Of a stretch of DNA of 64,000 bases, positions 1-8,776 are shown piece after piece. The stretch is from contig NZ_CADDWI010000008.1 in NCBI RefSeq assembly GCF_902809845.1, forward strand, positions 930,001 to 994,000, written 5' to 3'. The position numbers and the translations under genes are program-made. Each line of letters begins with the position of its first letter. Positions within the stretch are counted from its first letter, which is position 1. The notes beneath the pieces were generated by a model. It ran no database searches, was not told the DNA's origin, and saw only the letters and a program-made list of their open reading frames with translations. This stretch comes from Chelativorans sp. Marseille-P2723 (GTDB lineage: Bacteria > Pseudomonadota > Alphaproteobacteria > Rhizobiales > Rhizobiaceae).

Positions 1-167
1 ACAGGGCAAAAATAAGCGGATCAAGATTTCACGTGAAAAAGCCATAGGGATTGCTATATTTCAGCGGAGTCGAATAAGCGGTTCCGTTGGCTCCGGCTGC
101 CGGACCGTTTTCTTTTGTGTGCCGGAAGGTCCTTTACCGGGCACATGAAGCAGGAAGGTGGTGTTGT

Positions 168-641
168 ATGAACAAGGTCCCTATGACCCTGGCCGGGTAT
201 GATGCGCTCAAGGAGGAATTGCGCTGGCGCCAGCAGGAGGAGCGTCCGCGCATCATCGAGGCGATAGCCGAGGCGCGCTCCCACGGGGATCTTTCGGAAA
301 ATGCCGAATATCATGCTGCCAAGGAGTCGCAGAGCCTGAACGAGGGGCGCATCAGCGAGCTTGAGGATCTGATCGCGCGCGCCGAGGTGATCGACGTCTC
401 CAAGCTATCGGGCGACACCGTCAAATTCGGTGCCACGGTTGTCCTTCTGGACGAGGATACCGAGGAAGAGAAGACCTATCAGATTGTCGGTGATCAGGAA
501 GCGGATGTGAAATCCGGCCGCGTTTCCATTTCCTCGCCTATAGCCCGGGCATTGATCGGCAAGGGGGTTGGCGATTCGGTCGAGGTCAATGCCCCGGGCG
601 GCTCCCGCGGCTACGAGGTGGTGCGGGTCGAGTACGTGTAG
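168..641 (+). CDS. greA: Transcription elongation factor GreA
   Basis: GreA binds in the secondary channel of RNA polymerase and stimulates cleavage of backtracked transcripts. The 157-residue product has the usual GreA length and layout: an N-terminal coiled coil with the conserved acidic tip (around residues 35-50, including [13 protein letters not shown]) and a C-terminal FKBP-like domain ending in [10 protein letters not shown]. The ATG at 168 was chosen because it gives the family length and sits 7-8 bases after a GGAAGG ribosome site; the longer open frame back to 87 adds residues foreign to GreA. It is followed 15 bases later by an LpcC-type glycosyltransferase. Identification is secure. 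Confidence 0.97.
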   Translation: MNKVPMTLAGYDALKEELRWRQQEERPRIIEAIAEARSHGDLSENAEYHAAKESQSLNEGRISELEDLIARAEVIDVSKLSGDTVKFGATVVLLDEDTEEEKTYQIVGDQEADVKSGRVSISSPIARALIGKGVGDSVEVNAPGGSRGYEVVRVEYV

Positions 642-656
642 CCCGCGGGTTCTCCC

Positions 657-1748
657 ATGATGACCCATGGCGGGGCGGGCGTGGCGGCCGAATGCGCGGA
701 TATGCGGCGCGTTGCGGTTGTTGCCCCGAATTTCAAGCGGCGCCTTTCCGGCGTCACAAGCACCATCGTTCAGCTCGTGCCATTACAGGCAAGGGAAGGT
801 GTGCCCATTGTCACACTCGGTCCCGGACTGCCCGCCGGCCTTCCGAAAATGCGGTGGTGGCAGGTTCCCTTGCTCATGCGCAAGCCGGCAGCTCGAACGT
901 TCCGCATTTGGCACGCACGTCGCAACGTCGAGATGGTGGCCGGGCTGGTCCTGCGCGATATCCTGCGCGCTCCCGTGAAGGTCGTTTTTACCTCCGCTGC
1001 CCAGCGCCGTCATAAGCCCTTCACACGCTGGCTCATACGGCGAGTGGATTCGGTGGTCGCCACCAGCGCCCGATCCGGTTCGTTCCTTGAGGTTCCGCAC
1101 CGGGTGGTCATGCACGGCATCGACACGAACCGATTTCATCCAGCCAGCGGTGCTGAGTCGGAATGGCGCGCTTCAGGGCTGCCAGGGCGCTACGGAATAG
1201 GGTGTTTCGGACGGGTACGTCACCAGAAAGGCACCGACCTCTTTATCGATGCCATGGTCGAACTCCTGCCCCGCTATCCGGAGTGGACCGCCGTGGTCCT
1301 GGGCCGCGTGACTGCCGAGAATCGCACCTTTGCCGAGGAGCTCCGCAAGAAGGTGCATAATGCTGGGCTTGAGGGCCGCGTGTTCTTCCTTGGTGAGGTT
1401 GCCGATGTGCGGCCCTGGTTCCAGCGCATCAGTCTCTGTGTGGCGCCATCGCGTAATGAGGGCTTTGGCCTCACGCCGCTGGAGGCCATGGCAAGCGGAA
1501 AAGCGGTAGTGGCGAGCGACGCCGGCGCCTACCCGGAAATGATTGTTCCGGGACAAACTGGAAAGATCGTGCCTTCCGGCGATGCATCTCTTCTTGCCCG
1601 CGCCATAGAGCCTTATATGCTGGAACCCTGGCGAGCGTCGCAGGAAGGTGCCTCCGCACGCGCGCATGTGGTTGCCCATTTCGCCCTGCCGGGCGAGGCG
1701 GCGGCATTGCAGGAAGTTTATGAGTCACTCTGGGGGTGGCAGCCGTGA
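657..1748 (+). CDS. lpcC: LPS-core glycosyltransferase, GT4 family (LpcC/WadC-like)
   Basis: A GT-B fold glycosyltransferase of about 350-363 residues. The N-terminus (VAPNFKRRLSGVTSTIVQLVP) is characteristic of the rhizobial LpcC / Brucella WadC mannosyltransferases that act on the inner LPS core at the cytoplasmic membrane. The C-terminal nucleotide-sugar domain holds GCFGRVRHQKGTDLFIDAM and the E-x7-E motif in EGFGLTPLEAM (about residue 275). The start is uncertain: ATG 657 or ATG 702, the latter giving MRRVAVVAPNF. It begins just after greA and its stop overlaps the next glycosyltransferase, so an LPS operon is likely. The exact acceptor sugar is inferred from the family only. Confidence 0.85.
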   Translation: MMTHGGAGVAAECADMRRVAVVAPNFKRRLSGVTSTIVQLVPLQAREGVPIVTLGPGLPAGLPKMRWWQVPLLMRKPAARTFRIWHARRNVEMVAGLVLRDILRAPVKVVFTSAAQRRHKPFTRWLIRRVDSVVATSARSGSFLEVPHRVVMHGIDTNRFHPASGAESEWRASGLPGRYGIGCFGRVRHQKGTDLFIDAMVELLPRYPEWTAVVLGRVTAENRTFAEELRKKVHNAGLEGRVFFLGEVADVRPWFQRISLCVAPSRNEGFGLTPLEAMASGKAVVASDAGAYPEMIVPGQTGKIVPSGDASLLARAIEPYMLEPWRASQEGASARAHVVAHFALPGEAAALQEVYESLWGWQP

Positions 1749-2488
1749 GAGCGGAAGCATTCATCATACATCTCGCCCGTGCCAGCGGTCGCGCTCCGCA
1801 GGTTGAGCGTTTGAAGGCCGGGCTGCCGCTACCGGCTACCGTCGTCGATGCGGTCGATGCCCAGTCCTTGGGCGAGCATGAGCGCGCCATGGTCTATCGG
1901 CCACAGCTTCACCGCCCTCATTATCCCTTTCCGCTGCGCGATACGGAGATCGCCTGTTTTTTGTCGCATCGCAAGGCCTGGCGGATGATCATCGAGCGCG
2001 ATCTTGATGCCGGCCTTGTGGTGGAGGATGACGTGCAACTTGAGCCCGTTTTCGGTGCCGTCTTTTCGCTGGCCCTTTCCAATATGCTGCGCGCGGATGT
2101 CGTGCGCTTTCCGAAACAGTCCGGGCGGGAAAGAGGGCCGGCGGTCATCGGGGAGGGTGGCATCCGGCTGATTGCTCCGGCCTTTCCCGGTCTTGGCATG
2201 CAGGCACAGCTCGTCAGCCGCGCCGCTGCCGAACGGCTGCTCGCCGTAACCGAACATTTCGACAGGCCCGTCGATACGACTATCCAGATGCACTGGCTCC
2301 ATGGTCTTCGGATGCTGAGCGCTGTGCCTTCCGGCATCCGCGAGGTGGATGACGAGCTTGGCGGAAGCACCATCCAGAAAAAGGGAACAGATCTGGCCGA
2401 GCGGCTCGGCCGGGAGTTCCGGCGAGCGCGTTACCGGCTTTCCGCACGGGCGCTTGGAGCACGCAAGCCGCGGCCCGGAACGTCATGA
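1736..2488 (+). CDS. Glycosyltransferase family 25 (LOS/LPS sugar transferase)
   Basis: About 247-250 residues matching GT25 enzymes, which add hexoses to lipooligosaccharide or LPS cores. Visible features are the N-terminal FIIHLARASGR strand, the FLSHRKAWRMII segment typical of GT25 near residue 75, and the acidic VVEDDVQ metal/sugar-nucleotide motif near residue 95. Start is either ATG 1736 or the GTG at 1745, which overlaps the upstream TGA stop (GTGA) and suggests translational coupling. The stop likewise overlaps the ATG of the next gene at 2485. The tight overlaps make this part of one LPS-decorating operon. Linkage and acceptor are unknown. Confidence 0.85.
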   Translation: MAAVRAEAFIIHLARASGRAPQVERLKAGLPLPATVVDAVDAQSLGEHERAMVYRPQLHRPHYPFPLRDTEIACFLSHRKAWRMIIERDLDAGLVVEDDVQLEPVFGAVFSLALSNMLRADVVRFPKQSGRERGPAVIGEGGIRLIAPAFPGLGMQAQLVSRAAAERLLAVTEHFDRPVDTTIQMHWLHGLRMLSAVPSGIREVDDELGGSTIQKKGTDLAERLGREFRRARYRLSARALGARKPRPGTS

Positions 2489-3096
2489 ACCCACAGACGG
2501 TGGCGATTGTCGGCAATGGCCCCGTAGATCCGGAAGCTGCTTCCGCCATCGACTCCAGCGGCTGCGTGATCCGCTTTAATCGTCCGCCCCACGGGCCGGA
2601 AGCAGGTTCGCGCACCGACATACTTTTTTTCATGAACTCGGGAAAGAGCGCACAGACCCACCTTTCTGATCCGTCCTATCTGGCACATCCGGCGGTTGCG
2701 GGATGCAGGCAGGTGATCCTGCCCTATGATCGCCAGGTTATCGCCCGCTATCATCCGAAGCCCAATTTTCTGTCTCGTCTTAAAGGGCGTCATGAGGATT
2801 GGACGGCTAAGGCAATCGAGGTATTTTGCGGGCAAGGCAAGGAAGTGGCCATTTTGCCTACCTCGTTCTACGAGCTGTGCTGCGACGAGCTGCGGATCGC
2901 GCCCGAAGAAAGGCGGCAAGCCTTTCCAAGCACTGGTTTCCTGGCGATCGTGTACGCCATGAAGGAATTTCCGCGAACGGAATGGCCAATCAGCCTCTAC
3001 GGCTTCGGTTGGTGTGGCTGGAAGCGGCATGATTGGAGAGCGGAAAGAAAATGGGTGGAGGAGAAAGCCAGATCAGGGCAGCTCACGGTCGTCTAG
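2485..3096 (+). CDS. GT29-like (sialyltransferase-fold) glycosyltransferase
   Basis: A 203-residue protein with a bacterial GT29-like pattern: N-terminal VAIVGNGPVD nucleotide-binding turn, the CVIRFNRPP motif at about residues 27-35, a PSTGFLAIVYAM motif near 147 and a C-terminal ISLYGFGWCGWKRHDW segment. Relatives in Rhizobiales are sometimes mislabelled urease operon accessory protein. ATGA overlap with the GT25 stop shows coupling. The reading frame stays open beyond the TAG at 3094-3096 and runs straight into the next, frameshifted GT29-like gene, so the amber stop may separate what were two domains of one polypeptide. No sugar substrate can be assigned. Confidence 0.75.
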   Translation: MNPQTVAIVGNGPVDPEAASAIDSSGCVIRFNRPPHGPEAGSRTDILFFMNSGKSAQTHLSDPSYLAHPAVAGCRQVILPYDRQVIARYHPKPNFLSRLKGRHEDWTAKAIEVFCGQGKEVAILPTSFYELCCDELRIAPEERRQAFPSTGFLAIVYAMKEFPRTEWPISLYGFGWCGWKRHDWRAERKWVEEKARSGQLTVV

Positions 3097-3204
3097 AATC
3101 CGAGGAATCGGGTCAACGATTACCGCAGCCCCGCGCCTGGTCTTGAAGCGGATCCCAACCGAAGCTTCCTTGACGCCATACGGAAGCTCCATGACCGCGG
3201 CGAA

Positions 3205-3799
3205 ATGTTCGTCCGGCTGTGGTGGCGGGCGCTTTGCGGACGCCTCGACAGGCAGGAAGTGCTTCTCCAAGAATTGGCAGGAAAATCCGTTTCGGTCGTA
3301 GGAAGCGCGCGCTCGCTTGTTTTGCAATCATATGGACCAGAGATCGAAAAGAACGACATCGTGATCCGATTTAACCGGGCTCCGATTCCTGCATATTCTT
3401 CCCATGGGAAGCGTACAGACTGGCTTGCCGTCGCGATCCCGGTCGAAACCTCATTGTGGAGGAGCTGGGATGTACCAGAGTACTTTGGATGTCGCAGCGA
3501 AGGCGCAAGATGGCTCTTCAATGGTGAGAAGTTTAAGTCTCTATGTCCACCCAAGGAGGGATATAGCAAGTTTGGCCGCTCGTGCCGGGGTCAAGCGTCC
3601 GTCCTCTGGCTTGGCGGTTGTCGACCTTCTGGTTCAACCTGAGTGTACGACGATAGATCTGTTTGGTTTTGATTTTTATGAGAGCAGTTCCCTTTCCGGT
3701 AACCAAACAATCAAGACAACCCCTCACGACTTTAAAAAAGAAAGAACGTTTGTAACCGAGATCGTAGCTAGAGATTCGAGACTTAGATTATGCGGCTGA
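3205..3799 (+). pseudogene. Second GT29-like glycosyltransferase, frameshifted
   Basis: Two overlapping open frames together give one GT29-like protein of about 197 residues. The first (from ATG 3205) carries KSVSVVGSARSLVLQSYG and the DIVIRFNRAPIP motif. The second, one frame over, carries GVKRPSSGLAVVDLL, IDLFGFDFYE and a tail similar to the preceding gene. The shift (+1) falls at roughly 3545-3590. The final codons overlap the ATG of the next gene at 3790, as in an intact operon. Codon bias and GC are lower than in greA and lpcC. It is either a decayed gene or an assembly indel; an enzyme made only from the first frame would lack the second conserved motif. Confidence 0.7.
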
Positions 3800-4837
3800 A
3801 AGCAGCGTTGATGAACGATACGGGAAGCCGCTGGCACTTCGGCTGCGACCGCGTGATGCGGATTATCGGTGCCAACTTGGAAACGCGTGGCATTGATGTT
3901 TGCGCGCAGTAGGGTTGGCAGCCGATGGTGGGATGACGCTCGATTTCTGAAGTCCGCCGGCAGCGCCGATGTCATAGTAATCAACGGGGAAGGCACCTGC
4001 CACCATGGCAGGGCTCCGGGTGAGCATTTGCTTCGCGTTGTCGATCATCCGGTCGCAAAGGAGAAGCCGGTCGTCCTGATAAACGCTTTATATCAGGAAA
4101 ACCCGGCGGAGTGGTCGCGCTATCTGGAAAAGTTTGCGTTGATATCGGCCCGCGATTCTTGGAGCGCTGCGGAATTATCAGAAGCTAGCGGTCGGCACGT
4201 CTCGTATATTCCAGACCTGTCGATGTCAGAAGGTTTTTTCCCTCAGGCAGACTCTTCGAAACGCGACCTGTTGACGATCGGCGAGTCAGTTTTACCCAGA
4301 ACCGGGCACGATCTGATTACGCTCTCCCATCGGCATCCGGAAGCTATTTTTCTTCCCGTGATAAACACGCTTAAAGAGCCTAAGCCAAAGTATCCCTTCA
4401 TATTGAGAGGGGCTAGAACGGTTTATACAAAGCTTCATAGGGAAATGTTTCGTCTTCGCAGAAAAAATAGTTATTTTTGCCAGGATGAACATGAGTTTTC
4501 TGAATATATATCGCGGTCTTATCTTCATGTTAGCGGGAGATTTCACGCCATCTGTTTTTGTGTGGCCGCGAAAACTCCATTTTGTGCAATAAGTTCCAAT
4601 GCTTGGAAGATTGAAGCGTTGATCAAAGATTTAGGTATTGCAAAGTGGCGTGTCATCAAAACCAGTGAGATCGAAGACATCCTGAGGATGCCCGATCAGG
4701 CTGTTTTCACAGCCGAGGAGAGGGAGAACATTAAAGCAGCTCTGGAAAGGGCGCGTACCGGAACTGCACAAATGTTCGATGCAATTGCAAGGGTCGCCCG
4801 CGCTGGAGCGCGGGCAGAAGTCTCGATAAGAAACTAA
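3790..4837 (+). pseudogene. Polysaccharide pyruvyl transferase family protein, frameshifted near its start
   Basis: The main open part (ATG 3869 onwards) reads SADVIVINGEGTCHHGRAPG, then PVVLINALYQ, LISARDSWSAAEL, YIPDLSMSEGF and YLHVSGRFHAICFCVAAKTPF. This order is typical of the CsaB/WcaK-type polysaccharide pyruvyl transferase family (PF04230), which modifies exopolysaccharide or LPS sugars. The natural N-terminus, MRLKAALMNDTGSRWHFGCD, lies in another frame starting at ATG 3790 and stops at TAG 3910-3912. A 1-base shift around 3898-3906 would rejoin them into about 348 residues. The 3' half is notably AT-richer than neighbouring genes, suggesting transfer. Broken like its upstream neighbour, so this arm of the LPS locus is probably inactive. 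Confidence 0.7.
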
Positions 4838-4844
4838 CTTTGGC

Positions 4845-5000
4845 GATGATTTAAGCATCTGAGCCACAGCATGGTGGTCCCGATCTTGAGGAAGTTGTGG
4901 AGTTGCCGCGATCGTTTCGTAACGCGCGTTTATGCGACGCCGCTGTTTGAGTTGACGAAGAAACGCTCCATACCTTGCGCCGGAAGGTGGCAGCCGGATC
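4845..5000 (-). mobile_element. Degenerate 3' end of an IS5-like transposase
   Basis: Read on the minus strand, three different frames give consecutive pieces of an IS5-family transposase C-terminus: a GMERFF-like piece, then LKQRRRINARYETIA, then NFLKIGTTMLWLRCLN. Intact family members end in a pattern like ERFFxxLKxxRRIATRYdKxAxNFLxxixxAxxxiWL. At least two indels and one stop are needed to explain it, so this is a relic. It sits between the broken LPS genes and the ectoine operon and marks a past insertion or rearrangement boundary. No terminal inverted repeats could be identified. Confidence 0.45.
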
Positions 5001-5239
5001 GTTAGGGCGGCGCATCAACTACCGCATGGCGCATGTTCCGAAAATGCCCCGCGAACGGTGAGGGCGCTTGTCTTCAGCCCCTTTGCGTCCCGGTGCTGGC
5101 AGTACGTGTCCGCGAGCGGATGGCATGTTGCACAGTTGACAGACGCCTAGGTCAGGATCGCTGGCCGCCTCAAGCAGGCGGTCGAATGCCTAACCGCCAC
5201 CTACCGCTTGGATCGTTTGGTAAGTGCTGAGACGGTTGT
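5001..5239. other. Non-coding remnant sequence downstream of the IS relic
   Basis: About 240 bases without a believable gene. The short open frame here shows no recognisable motif. It may be older transposase sequence too degraded to read, but I cannot support that from the bases alone. Confidence 0.3.
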
Positions 5240-5418
5240 CGGCATTATAATATCCTTTGATATCTTAACATCTTTGATCTAGTCATATAGTTAAAATTCT
5301 CCTTTAAAATCAATATATTATTTGGAATTAGCATAGGGCTTTTCGAGAATTTTCACAGCGTCCTGTTGCAATATCCTTCGATGGTCGTAACATCTAGGCG
5401 TGACAGGAAGGGAGAGTT
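5240..5418 (+). promoter_or_regulatory. AT-rich leader/promoter region of ectABCD
   Basis: This stretch is sharply AT-rich (for example runs around 5241-5340) compared with the GC-rich surroundings and lies directly before ectA, so it most likely holds the ect promoter. AT-rich, osmotically induced promoters are usual for ect operons. A repeated TTTGAT-type element occurs around 5257-5278 (tttgatatc and tttgatc). There is no ectR-type MarR regulator gene beside the operon. A GGGAGAG ribosome site precedes ATG 5419. Confidence 0.5.
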
Positions 5419-5967
5419 ATGCCCATCAGGAATATTGAACTTGCCCGAAACCGATCTGATGCAATCCTCTTTCGCGCCCCGCGTGCGCAGGATGGTGCGG
5501 CCGTCTGGCGCCTGGTCAGATCCTGCAAGCCTCTCGACGAAAATTCGCTCTACTGCAATCTGCTTCAGTGCGATCATTTCTGCGACACCTCCATCATCGC
5601 CGAGCGTTCTGCTGATAGTGCCGTCGTTGGCTGGATTTCCGGCTATCTCATACCACGCGAGCCTGACACGCTCTTCGTCTGGCAGGTCGCGGTCGATCCA
5701 ATTGTCCGAGGTCGGGGCCTTGCCGGGAAGATGCTTTCATCGCTCATCGGGCGTGAGGCATGCAGCGGAGTACGCCGTCTCAAGACCACCATTACGCCAG
5801 ATAATGAAGCAAGCTGGGCGTTTTTTGCTTCATTCGCCCGCCGTTACGGCGAGGCGGAACTGAAAAGCGAACCGTACTTCCATAGGGACAGCCATTTTGG
5901 CGGCGAGCATGCCACCGAACACATGGTGACCATCGCGCTTGCGCAAGGGGCGCTGTGCGCGGCCTGA
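5419..5967 (+). CDS. ectA: L-2,4-diaminobutyrate N-gamma-acetyltransferase
   Basis: EctA acetylates L-2,4-diaminobutyrate using acetyl-CoA, the second committed step of ectoine synthesis. The 182-residue product is a GNAT enzyme with the conserved CKPLDENSLYCNLLQCDHF segment (about residues 36-54), VVGWISGYLIP, and the acetyl-CoA-binding VDPIVRGRGLAGKML loop (about residues 92-106), followed by TTITPDNEASWAFF. Length and order match EctA. It is first in ectABCD, 48 bases before ectB. Product accumulates in the cytoplasm as an osmoprotectant precursor. Confidence 0.95.
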   Translation: MPIRNIELARNRSDAILFRAPRAQDGAAVWRLVRSCKPLDENSLYCNLLQCDHFCDTSIIAERSADSAVVGWISGYLIPREPDTLFVWQVAVDPIVRGRGLAGKMLSSLIGREACSGVRRLKTTITPDNEASWAFFASFARRYGEAELKSEPYFHRDSHFGGEHATEHMVTIALAQGALCAA

Positions 5968-6015
5968 CGGTCGGTCGCCTGCCTGTCTAAATCACAATCA
6001 TCCGAAAGGAAGACC

Positions 6016-7305
6016 ATGACGACCGTATCTACGGACGATCAAGCCATATTCGAGCGGCGTGAGTCGGCTGCCCGGAGCTACTGCCGCAGCTTTCCTGCCA
6101 TATTCGAAAAGGCGCAGGGTGCTCATCTGTATGCAAGCGACGGCACGAAATATATCGATTTTCTCACTGGCTGCTCGTCGCTGAATTATGGTCACAACGA
6201 TCCGGATATGAAGGCTGCCCTCTTTGACTATGTCGCCGGCGACGGAGTAGCCCACGGATTGGATATGCACACCAGCGCTAAGGCGCGGTTTCTGGGAGCT
6301 TTCGAACGGATCGTCCTGCGGCCCCGGAATATGGATCACAGGGTCATGTTCATGGGGCCGACCGGCGCAAATGCTGTTGAAGCCGCCCTCAAGCTTGCAC
6401 GCAAGATTACTCGCCGAACCAACGTGATCGCGTTTACCAACGGTTTCCATGGCGTCACTCTCGGCGCCCTGGCGGCAACTGGGAATGGATATCATCGAGG
6501 TGGCGCGGGATTGCCTCTGTCGGGCGTTACGCGAATGCCGTTTGAGAACGCGCTCGGGAAGTCGGTCGATACCGCCGATCTTCTGAACCGGATGCTGGCG
6601 GAGCCCTCCAGCGGGATCGAACCACCGGCAGCCATTATCCTGGAGACTGTGCAAGGGGAGGGCGGCCTCAACGCCGCATCCCAGCAATGGATGCGCCGTA
6701 TTGCAAGAATCGCACGCGAACACGGCGCGCTACTGATCGTCGATGACATTCAGGCAGGGTGCGGCCGCACCGGCACATTCTTCTCTTTCGAGGAGATGGG
6801 TATAGAGCCTGATATCATTACCATGGCGAAATCGCTCTCTGGCTTCGGCTTGCCGTTGGCTGCACTGCTGGTGAAGCCACAATATGACGTCTTTGGCCCC
6901 GCCGAGCACAATGGCACCTTCCGTGGCAACAACCATGCATTCGTCACTGCGACGGTAGCACTTGAGAAGTTCTGGGCAGATCCAGGATTTCAGGAAAGCT
7001 TGCGAGGACGCGCGGCTTATCTGAAATCCCGTCTTGAGGAAATCGCGGAGCATCTTCCGGCTGCGCGCCTCAAGGGCCGGGGCATGATGCTGGGCGTCGA
7101 TGTCGGCTCCGGGAAGCTTGCCGGCGAAATCTGTGCGCGCGCTTTCCGCGAGGGCCTCGTCATAGAGACGTCGGGGGCCCATGACGAGGTGGTGAAAGTG
7201 TTGGCACCGCTCACCATTGATGAAGAAACCTTTGCTCGCGGCCTCGACATTCTCGAGAGCGCTTTCGCCGAAGTAGTCCAATCAATTCAAATCGCAGCGG
7301 AGTGA
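6016..7305 (+). CDS. ectB: Diaminobutyrate--2-oxoglutarate aminotransferase
   Basis: EctB makes L-2,4-diaminobutyrate from L-aspartate beta-semialdehyde with glutamate as amino donor, using PLP. The 429-residue protein is a class-III aminotransferase with [17 protein letters not shown] (PLP phosphate site), [18 protein letters not shown], the cofactor-binding [11 protein letters not shown] (about residue 242) and the Schiff-base lysine in [11 protein letters not shown] (about residue 272). [14 protein letters not shown] is typical of EctB. A GGAAGGA ribosome site precedes ATG 6016. ectC begins 4 bases after its stop, so the two are co-translated. No aspartokinase (ask) gene accompanies the operon. 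Confidence 0.96.
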   Translation: MTTVSTDDQAIFERRESAARSYCRSFPAIFEKAQGAHLYASDGTKYIDFLTGCSSLNYGHNDPDMKAALFDYVAGDGVAHGLDMHTSAKARFLGAFERIVLRPRNMDHRVMFMGPTGANAVEAALKLARKITRRTNVIAFTNGFHGVTLGALAATGNGYHRGGAGLPLSGVTRMPFENALGKSVDTADLLNRMLAEPSSGIEPPAAIILETVQGEGGLNAASQQWMRRIARIAREHGALLIVDDIQAGCGRTGTFFSFEEMGIEPDIITMAKSLSGFGLPLAALLVKPQYDVFGPAEHNGTFRGNNHAFVTATVALEKFWADPGFQESLRGRAAYLKSRLEEIAEHLPAARLKGRGMMLGVDVGSGKLAGEICARAFREGLVIETSGAHDEVVKVLAPLTIDEETFARGLDILESAFAEVVQSIQIAAE

Positions 7306-7309
7306 AATC

Positions 7310-7708
7310 ATGATCGTGCGCGACCTGAACGAAGCCAGGAACACCGAGCGGCACGTTTTTTCGAAAGGCTGGGACAGCGTCCGGTTGCTTCTGAAGTCAG
7401 ACGGCATGGGTTTCTCGTTCCATATCACTACCATCCATCCAGGTGCAGAACTGCCAATGCATTACAAGAACCACGTGGAATGCGTTTACTGCATCGATGG
7501 AACCGGCTCGATCGAAGAGTGCACCACAGGAAAGGTGCACCAGATCCGGCCCGGCATCGTCTACGCGCTCGACAAAAACGACAAGCACATCCTGCGCTGC
7601 GATGCGGACAAGCCCATGATCATGGCCTGCGTGTTCAATCCTCCTGTGACCGGAAAGGAAGTTCATCAGGAGGATGGCTCCTACGCACTTGAGGCCGAGG
7701 AGGCGTGA
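7310..7708 (+). CDS. ectC: L-ectoine synthase
   Basis: EctC cyclises N-gamma-acetyl-diaminobutyrate to ectoine. The 132-residue cupin-fold protein begins with the conserved [16 protein letters not shown] and contains [22 protein letters not shown] (cupin motif 1, with metal-ligand candidates) and [14 protein letters not shown] (motif 2). Length fits EctC. It starts 4 bases after ectB and is followed by a short gap and ectD. Confident from family motifs and synteny. Confidence 0.96.
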   Translation: MIVRDLNEARNTERHVFSKGWDSVRLLLKSDGMGFSFHITTIHPGAELPMHYKNHVECVYCIDGTGSIEECTTGKVHQIRPGIVYALDKNDKHILRCDADKPMIMACVFNPPVTGKEVHQEDGSYALEAEEA

Positions 7709-7749
7709 TCTTTCACGCCCCGGAAACCGAAAGAAAAAGGAGAAGAAAG

Positions 7750-8682
7750 ATGTCAGCAATTACCGATACTACCGAGCAACGGCACGACCCGTACCCGAGC
7801 CGTCTGCCCGAGGAGCGCTGGCTGCCACGCCAGGACAAGACCGTGTGGAGCCAGTGGCGGCCCGACGCTCCGCTGACAGCCCAGCAGGCCGACCAGTTCG
7901 ACCGTGACGGCTTCATCGTGCTGAAGGACCTCTTTACAGAAGAGGAAGTAAAGGCACTGATGGCTGAGTCTACCGCATTGCGCAGTGGAGAAAGGACGCT
8001 GCAAGAAGGCAGCGTCATTACGGAGCCCGGTTCGGACGAGGTGCGCACCGTTTTCCGGCTGCCGGAGCAAAGCCCGCTATTCAATCGGCTGTCGCGGGAC
8101 CGCCGCATCGCAGGCATTGCCCGCTTCCTGCTGGGCGATGATGTCTATATCCACCAGTCGCGGCTCAATTATAAGCCGGGGTTTACGGGCAAGGAATTTT
8201 ATTGGCACTCAGATTTCGAAACCTGGCATGCGGAGGACGGCATGCCGCGCATGCGTGCCATATCCGCCTCGTTGCTTCTTACAGACAATGATGCGCTAAA
8301 CGGTCCATTGATGCTCATGCCCGGTTCGCACAAGCACTTCATCGCTTGCGCCGGCGAGACGCCCGAGGACAACCACAGATCCTCGCTGAAAAAACAGGAA
8401 GTGGGTGTTCCCTCTCATGAGGCGCTGACAAAGCTGGCCAGTGAGCATGGTATCGAGGTCGCGACGGGAAAAGCGGGCACGCTGGTGCTGTTCGACTGCA
8501 ACACCATGCATGGTTCCAATGGCAACATCACGCCATTTGCCCGTTCCAATGCCTTCTTCGTCTTCAACGCCATGTCGAACCAGCTTCAGGAGCCATTTGC
8601 TGCCAGAAAGCCGAGACCTGATTTCCTGGCCGTTCGTGGTGAACCCGTTGCCATCGAAATAGCATCCGGGAAACTGACCTGA
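7750..8682 (+). CDS. ectD: Ectoine hydroxylase
   Basis: EctD converts ectoine to 5-hydroxyectoine with Fe(II), O2 and 2-oxoglutarate. The 310-residue product has the EctD signature FYWHSDFETWHAEDGMPRM (about residues 143-161) with the iron-binding H-x-D, and the distal His in NTMHGSNGNITPFARSN (about residue 250). The start at ATG 7750 follows an AAGGAG site; the frame is open upstream but those residues are not family-like. It closes the ectABCD operon. Its presence means the strain can make hydroxyectoine, which also protects against heat and desiccation. Confidence 0.95.
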   Translation: MSAITDTTEQRHDPYPSRLPEERWLPRQDKTVWSQWRPDAPLTAQQADQFDRDGFIVLKDLFTEEEVKALMAESTALRSGERTLQEGSVITEPGSDEVRTVFRLPEQSPLFNRLSRDRRIAGIARFLLGDDVYIHQSRLNYKPGFTGKEFYWHSDFETWHAEDGMPRMRAISASLLLTDNDALNGPLMLMPGSHKHFIACAGETPEDNHRSSLKKQEVGVPSHEALTKLASEHGIEVATGKAGTLVLFDCNTMHGSNGNITPFARSNAFFVFNAMSNQLQEPFAARKPRPDFLAVRGEPVAIEIASGKLT

Positions 8683-8776
8683 ATTCGATAGTACTTCTTC
8701 AAAGAAGGAATGCGCGTCGCGGCTAGCCGCGGCGTGCCCATGCAGGCTCGTCACATGTCGATCCTTCTCCGCGTTG

